Shown here: one piece after another, positions 58,438 to 64,000 of the stretch | Layout: each line of letters starts with the position of its first letter | Position numbering within the stretch: the stretch's first letter is position 1 | Assembly: GCF_050624435.1 (NCBI RefSeq) | Contig: NC_134537.1 | Coordinates: 121,199,586 to 121,263,585 of the forward strand | Direction: 5' to 3' | Length of the DNA: 64,000 nucleotides | DNA from: Tenrec ecaudatus | Taxonomy: Eukaryota; Chordata; Mammalia; Afrosoricida; Tenrecidae | Notes under the pieces: model-generated | Databases searched by the model: none | Told to the model about the DNA's origin: nothing | What the model saw: only the letters and a program-made list of their open reading frames with translations | Position numbers and translations under genes: made by a program

Positions 58438-58479
58438 CTTTCTAAATGATGCTAAAATATAATATGATACTAAAAGACA

Positions 58480-59512
58480 AGGCTCAGACCATCAATTTCA
58501 ATTAAAAGAATTCCAGTTGAAATGTTTCATTAAGCTGATAGAAGCATTCTTCATCCATGCCAGGAAATTTGGAAGGCAGCTACATGGTCAACTGATTGGA
58601 AGAGATCCATATTTGTACACGTTCCAATGAAAGGTAACTTGGCAGAATATTTAAACTGTAGAACAATATTGTATGCCAGTAAAGTTTTGCTGAAGATTAT
58701 CTGACAACGGTTGCAGCAGTAGCTGCCAAGAGGTTCGGGCTGGATTTAGAAGAAGATGTAGAACAGGGATAACATTGCTAATGTCAGATGGAGCTTGTCT
58801 TATATCAGAGAATACCAGAAAGTGTTGAATTGTGTTTTAGTGACTATGCTAAGGCATTTGACTGTGTGGTTACAACAAACTATGGATAGCCTTGAGAAGA
58901 ATGGGATCCAGAATGGGATTCATTGCGCTCATGTGGAACTTGTACATGGATCCTGTACACGGATCAAGAGGCAAACAAAATCAGGAAAGGTGTGCATCAA
59001 GGTTATATCCTCTCACCATACTTATTCAAAATTTGTATGCCTAACAAATAATCAGAGAAACTGGTTTATGTGAAGTAGATTGTGACATCAAGATTAGAGG
59101 AAGGCTTATTAACAATTTGATTAAGAGTAAGTATGGATTATAATTCAAGGTAAAGGAAATAAAATTTCTCAGAACTGGACCAACATCACGATAATGGAGA
59201 GAAGATGACATTGTCAAGGATGTTGCCTAGTGGATCCACAGTCAATACTCATGCTAGCAGCAGTTAAGGGATCAAAGGAAACATTGCATCAGGTAAATCT
59301 TTTCACAAGAACTCTTTAGAGTATTCATTAGAAAATAAGTCACGTAGAGCACTAAGGTGTGCCTGACTCAAGCCATGGTATTTTCAATTACCTCGCATAT
59401 GTGAAAATTGGACATTGGATAAGGGAGACCAAAGAAAAACTGATGCATTTGTATTGTGGTGGTGGAGAATACTGATCGTACCGCAGACTGAAGCAGTGGT
59501 GTTTATACGTGT
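58480..59512 (+). mobile_element. RTE-type LINE, RT region (plus)
   Basis: Sense-strand RT: ACTATGCTAAGGCATTTGAC (motif A region, AKAFD-type), GTGTGCATCAAGGTTATATC (motif B region, RQGC-type changed), CAACTGGACC-type words, and the C-terminal ATTGGACATTGGATAAGG. The copy ends at about 59512 without the 3' UTR. Frames are interrupted (58795-59073 is a relic of 92 residues). Its 3' side abuts an oppositely oriented RTE. Confidence 0.87.
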
Positions 59513-59517
59513 CGGCA

Positions 59518-61110
59518 TACGTTGTTCTCAGGTGCCATCAAGCCAATTCTGACTCATAGTGACTCTGTGAATAACATAGGGAAACACTGTCCACTCCTGC
59601 ATCCTTTTCAAAATTGTTCTTTTATTTGAGCTCCTTGTTGCAGCCACTATGTCGATCCATCTTGTTTAAGGCCTCGCTGCCGTCTATTTTACCAAGCACA
59701 ATGTCCTTTTCCAAGGACTGTTTTTTCCTGACAACATAATCCAAATCTGTGAGACAAAGTTTTACCATCCTCTCCAATAAGGGGCTGTACATTTTTCAAG
59801 ACAAATCTGTTTGTTCTTTTGGCAGTCCAGGGTACTTTTGATATTGTTCAACAGCATCATGATTCAAATGCATCAATTCTTCATTCTTCCTTATTCTATG
59901 TCCAACTTTACCATGCGTATGAAGTGATTGATATCTTTGCATGGATATAGTCAATTTGATTTCTAAGTTTTTCCATCTGGAGAAGTCCTTCATAATGTTT
60001 TTAAAAAAAGGTATTTTCTATGAACAACTCATTGATTTTGCAAAAACTCTATCACATGATTTTCAGTTTTCTTGTACCACCAAGATGGTATTTTCCAATT
60101 TTTGCATTCCAGTTGTTGATAATTATCAATTCATCTGATTGCATGTTTGATCAATTTCTGACTGAAGATATTTGTAGAATTCTTTCATTTCTTCATCACT
60201 AGCACTAGTTGTTGGTGCATAAATTTGAATAATATTGGCATTGATTGCTTATCCTTCAATGCAGATAGGTATAACCCTATCAAAAATAGCATTGTATTAC
60301 AAGATAGAACTTCAACTGTTCTTTTTGACCATGAATGTGATTCCATTCCTCTTGAATCTCTCAGTTCAGGTAGGTAATCCATATGATTTTCTGATTCAAA
60401 TTGGCCAAAATCAAAATGAAAATGGCCATTTCAATTCACTAATGTATAAGCATGTTCATCTTTATGCATTATACTTCATTTCTTACAAGTTCCCATTTTC
60501 CTAGATTCATGCTTCGTACATTCTGAGTTCCAGTCATTAGATTTTTGCAGCTTGCTCTGTTGGCAAATGAAGGGCTCAAAGGCTTCATTCCCACAGGTTT
60601 TACTCCATTCCCATTATTATGGTGGACTTGAAGCAGTCAGCTCGTCTTTGGATACATTTTGAATGCCTCTTGGCCTGTGGGACTCATCTCCTGACATTGC
60701 TTTAACAATGTTCTGCTTCTACTCAATTTCCTTCCTTATCTGACAATGCTTACCGTATATACTCGCATATAAGCTGAAGTTTTTAGCACATTTTAATGCA
60801 GTTTTGTGGTAAAATCAGGTGCCTCCGCTGATATTCGGGCCAGCTTATACTGGAGTACATGGGTCATTTTTAACCATAGGTATTCAGTGGCTAATTCCTC
60901 CAAAGTGGACAGTAATTCCTTCTTGACAGTCTGTGCTTAGTCTGGAAGTTCTGCTGAAACCTATTTGCTTTTGATAATGCTGATGGTATTTTAAATACCA
61001 GTGATGTAGTCTGCACTATCAGAGCAGCACAGACACCACTACTGTATAATAACCGTACAGACACGTGGTGGTATGTACATATAGAGATGTATATCAAGAG
61101 AGGGCTGTCA
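59518..61110 (-). mobile_element. RTE-type LINE with RT core deleted (minus)
   Basis: Starts with the 3' terminus (GTTGTTCTCAGGTGCCATCA), passes through the C-terminal region to about 59935, then jumps to the endonuclease region (59970 onwards: CAACTCATTGATTTTGCAAA, GATTGCATGTTTGATCAATT, GTTGGTGCATAAATTTGAAT) and to the 5' UTR (60880-61100: TCTGGAAGTTCTGCTGAAAC, TATTTTAAATACCAGTGATG). The RT core and most of the linker are missing. A small MITE-like insert sits at 60752-60862. Confidence 0.87.
60752..60862. mobile_element. Possible MITE with CCGTATATACTCG ends
   Basis: The left end reads CCGTATATACTCGCATATAA and the right end, on the other strand, CCCATGTACTCCAGTATAAG, giving imperfect ~20-bp terminal inverted repeats. 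It interrupts the RTE 5' part. Similar CCGTATATACTCGAGTATAA ends are widespread in vertebrate genomes in my memory. TSD not clear. The superfamily is not assigned. Confidence 0.5.
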
Positions 61111-62034
61111 CAATTGTAGACATGGATTAATTGAGCATGTAGCCAAGCTCAATTCTGTCGGTCGGATGGTCATCTGTAGGCTTCTCTTGACTCATGAAGC
61201 TGTAGGGTCTAATGGTCGAGGAAATAGGAAGACCACCAGTGGTGAACTGCAATGTCAAATGAATCCATGGCTGGCAGTCAGCAGTTGAGAGTCCACTGAT
61301 AGCTCCTAGGATCCTGTTTGGCAGGAGGTCAACAAAGCAGATGCAGGGTCCAGACCCAGCACAGTGACGTTTTCCCACAGAGACTGTTGAGAAAGCATAA
61401 GGCCGCATCCCTGCAGAGTCATTCTTCAAATTGCATCAAGACTGTGACTTAATCAAGGGGCATCCACACCAACCCAGCTGCTGGCCACACACAGAACTAA
61501 GTTAGATCCCATCATAGAGGGGATTGTGTTGTGCTAGATTCCATCCGGGAATCCAACCATGCCAAAATACTGAGAACCCTGGTGGAGGGAAGTCAGCACA
61601 GAAACCTAACCATCATAAAAGTAACTATGCATAATAAGTCATGTTCTCACTTTTTGATTCTTTGAAGAGATCAGTCTCTTGAGATGAATTAGATCTATAA
61701 TTGTAATGACACAAGCCCAGCTGGGCCTTAGCGGAGAGATCTCAAAATACACTCAGAGTTCGATGCAATAACTAGATGCATCTCGTTCTATCTTCAATCT
61801 TCAGTTTTTGGTTTTTTGTTTGTTTGTTTTCTATCTAGAAACCCAGTTGCAGAAATTTTCCTTGGCAAACCATACATTCTCAACTTGATATTCAGCATGA
61901 TTGCTTCTCTTAGTAGAAACAAATAGAATATAGTAAATGTGTAAAACTATCAGCTGAAAATGTTCAATAATTTTAAAAGATGCTCTGATTGGTTCACTTA
62001 GTTCTGTTTCTCAGGGTTGAGAGTTAGACCTGAA
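61111..62034. other. Unassigned; moderately GC-rich 61120-61640
   Basis: The block 61120-61640 is less AT-rich than its flanks and has an LTR-like composition, but I found no TG...CA boundary or relative in the window. A 100-residue minus-strand frame (61127-61429) has no recognised motif. Confidence 0.4.
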
Positions 62035-62768
62035 ATAGCCTTACATATGGATTGTAACTCAGTGTCAAAGAAAATCAACATCCTCACAACTGGACCAAAA
62101 GGTCACATCATGGTAAATGGAGAAAAGGTGGAAGTTGTCAAGGATTTTTGTCTTGCTTTGATCCACAATCAATGCTCATGGAAGCAGCAGTCAAGAGATC
62201 ACAAGGAGAAATTGCTTTAGGAAAATCTGCTGCACAGACCCCTTTAGAGTATTGAAGAGCAAGGATGTCACTTTGAGGACTAAGGTGCACTTGCTCCCAA
62301 CCATGGTGTTTGCAATTGCTTCATAGGCATGTGAAAATTGGACACAAAAGAAGGAAGACTCAAGAGAAAGTGATGCATCTCAATTGTGGTGCTAGAGAAT
62401 ATTGAAAATGCTATGGGCTGCTAAAGGAAAAACTGGTCCATCTTGGAAGAAGCCAGGTCAGCCTGCTCCTTTGAGGCAAGGTTGGTGAAACTTCATTATA
62501 GGCGCTCTGCCCATGTTGTGAACAGGAGAAGCTGTTCCCTGGAGAAAGACATCATGTGTAGCAAAGTCGAGGGACAACGAGAGAGAGGAAGTCCCTCAAT
62601 GAGACTGATTGACACAGTGGATGCAATAATGTGCTCCGGCATGGAGACAATTGTGGGGATGGCACAGGACTGGGTGCTGTTTCATTCCACTGCGCATAGA
62701 GTCGGTACGGGTTCGCACTGGCTAAATGATGCCTCACAACAAGCAGCAGCAACAATGTCAGGGTTGAC
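62035..62768 (+). mobile_element. RTE-type LINE, 3' third (plus), best preserved
   Basis: ATGGATTGTAACTCAGTGTC, CATCCTCACAACTGGACCAA, GGTCACATCATGGTAAATGG, AGTTGTCAAGGATTTTTG, TCAGCCTGCTCCTTTGAGGC, GGAGAAAGACATCATGTGTA and the end ACAACAAGCAGCAGCAAC. Two frame segments remain open: 62017-62220 (67 residues, includes LTTGPKGHIMVNGEKVEVV) and 62443-62841, which extends past the element. Frameshifts separate them. Confidence 0.9.
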
Positions 62769-63044
62769 AGCACGAGTGGAGCACAGCACTACTTGTGCAG
62801 AAACGTCAACGTTCCTCTCCCCCAGCGTCCTCTACACTTAACAAGCAAACGCAGCTTTCCAACTCTGAGAACAATGCCTGTCACTCTCTTTGAATTGTAT
62901 TTCAGGGTGACAAGAAAGTGAAAATCTGTCTGAGATATCCCTAAAGTTCATCCAATCAAGTCTCTGTTAAGTTTTCTACTCCTCATATTACATTAGTTTT
63001 CTGTTGCTATTATAATAAGTTGCCATCGATCTAACGGCTTTAAG
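62769..63044. other. Unassigned spacer
   Basis: No recognised element. Confidence 0.45.
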
Positions 63045-63228
63045 GGTGGTGTAGTGGTTTGTTTATTGGGTGGTTGGACTAGAGGTCAGCAGTTAGATCC
63101 TACACCACTTTATGGGAGAAAGATGAGGCTTTCTGCCCTCATGAATCTCCATAGCCTCAAGGGACAATTCTACCCTGTCCGGTCATGTCAATATGAGTCA
63201 GAATCTCATTGATGTGCAATAGCTCGGA
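63045..63228 (+). mobile_element. AfroSINE (plus)
   Basis: GGTGGTGTAGTGGTTTGTTT, AGAGGTCAGCAGTTAGATCC, TTATGGGAGAAAGATGAGGC, GGGACAATTCTACCCTGTCC and TATGAGTCAGAATCTCATTG. Near full length with some indels. Confidence 0.88.
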
Positions 63229-63444
63229 AGAACATAGATTTGTTATCTTGGAGTTTCATTTGCCAGAAGTCTGAAGACATCCTTACTGTGTTCAAAATTC
63301 CTTTCTGCAACCTCGGGATTTTCCTAGTTTCTAAAAATTGCCTGCAATATTTGGCTCTGAGTCTCCTTAATCTTCAAAGCTACCGAAGATGGATCAAATA
63401 TGAGATAGTTAAGGTTTATTGTGCCAAACTGGCTGATAAACACA

Positions 63445-63920
63445 TGTGGGATTAGTTGAAGGGCAGAGCGATAAATGGCTCGGGGAGCTTTGCCTTTCTA
63501 GTTCTCGAATCCCTTGCTTTCTGATGGTAGCGCCAGTTGTGACTGCCTTAGCCAGTTCCTTGTTTCAGCTAGCAAGGCTCACTTCCTGTGAGACATCCCC
63601 AAGGAGAAGCCACATGGACCTACACTGATGCAGCCCTGGCTGCTGGAGCAGCTGCATGGAGACCCTGCCAGCGCTGAGATGCTGACATGTTCACTGATTC
63701 GGCTTTCCTCCTGCAGTCAGTGTCATTGCATGTTTTTTGAGAGACTGAGGAGGACCTTGTAGATCGGTGTCAGACATATAAGCTAATGTTGAGCTTATGG
63801 GCTTGGACAGCATTGGGTTGGGATGCTTTCTTAATGTACATTTATCCTTTATATAAAAGTCTCTCTTATATACATTGAGTTTCTGTGTATTTATTTCTGT
63901 AATGTACCCAGACTAATACA
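63445..63920 (+). mobile_element. LTR, ERVL-type (plus), shorter copy
   Basis: Starts TGTGGGATTAG and ends GTACCCAGACTAATACA. GCTGAGATGCTGACATG, CTTTATATAAAAGTCTCTCT and TTGGGTTGGGATGCTTTCTT align with the LTR at 35964-36507 (GATGCTTACAATG, AAAGCTCTTTCTT, GGGCTGGGATGG). Its 476 bp against 544-576 bp points to an internal deletion in the 5' half. No TSD was detected. Confidence 0.75.
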
Positions 63921-64000
63921 AAATCCTTCTAATAACACATCCCTTTGACCCATTCAGTATCCCTATTCAACTTTCAAGGATTCTTCTGATGATATCAGGC

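Noticed and set aside
62443-62841. 132-residue plus-strand frame
   Set aside because: Most of it is the C-terminal RTE coding relic and 3' UTR read in a partly wrong frame; not a host gene.
1-64000. Search for tRNA, U6, 7SL, 7SK, Y RNA and 5S copies
   Set aside because: Apart from the U1 copy and the tRNA-derived AfroSINEs I saw none; a covariance-model scan would be needed to exclude diverged copies.

Overview
The window is mammalian repeat-rich, gene-poor DNA, most probably from an afrotherian (tenrec, golden mole, elephant-shrew, aardvark or elephant relatives). The evidence is the repertoire of repeats: many AfroSINE copies (tRNA-derived, with the GGGAGAAAGA-type insert), many copies of the afrotherian RTE-type LINE (RTE1-like, starting GTTGTTAGGTGCCATCGAGTC on the antisense strand), and L1 elements with an unusually long 3' UTR. 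Family names are from memory; no database was searched. A tenrec-like genome is plausible but not proven. I found no host protein-coding exon I could defend. The only long coding-like frame is a broken L1 ORF2 on the minus strand.

Layout. 0.7-3.2 kb: RTE pieces with an L1/HAL1-like fragment between them. 3.2-5.3 kb: L1 3' UTR (minus). 5.3-9.3 kb: an RTE tail and an LTR with a 5-bp target-site duplication (TSD). 9.3-13.3 kb: RTE, ancient LINE and two plus-strand L1 3' UTRs, one with a 13-bp TSD. 14.8-17.3 kb: AfroSINE and RTE. 17.4-22.3 kb: an old minus-strand L1 broken by an LTR (5-bp TSD), a possible TTAA-flanked MITE and a young L1 tail (13-bp TSD). 22.5-31.9 kb: LTR, AfroSINE, RTE and L1 fragments separated by unassigned DNA. 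32.7-38.5 kb: a four-part nest in which an RTE is split by a 5'-truncated L1, itself split by a solo LTR and by a full-length retrocopy of U1 snRNA with a 17-bp TSD. 40.4-48.3 kb: a nearly complete but decayed L1 (minus) with GC-rich 5' UTR, ORF1 and ORF2 remnants and an inserted L1 tail in the opposite orientation. 48.3-55.6 kb: sparse repeats and L2-like DNA. 55.6-57.3 kb: an L1 3' UTR with three 247-bp tandem units. 57.3-64 kb: AfroSINE, two RTE copies placed tail to tail, a small MITE candidate, a further RTE and an LTR.

How it works together: these are not cooperating genes. The record is one of repeated retrotransposition: L1 machinery made the poly(A)-tailed, TSD-flanked L1 tails and the U1 retrocopy, RTE machinery presumably moved AfroSINE and the RTE copies, and ERVL-type LTRs left 5-bp duplications. 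The nesting gives a relative age order. No previously undescribed biological system was found; the most informative items are the U1 retrocopy inside the nested block, the variable tandem units in the L1 3' UTR, and two unassigned MITE candidates.
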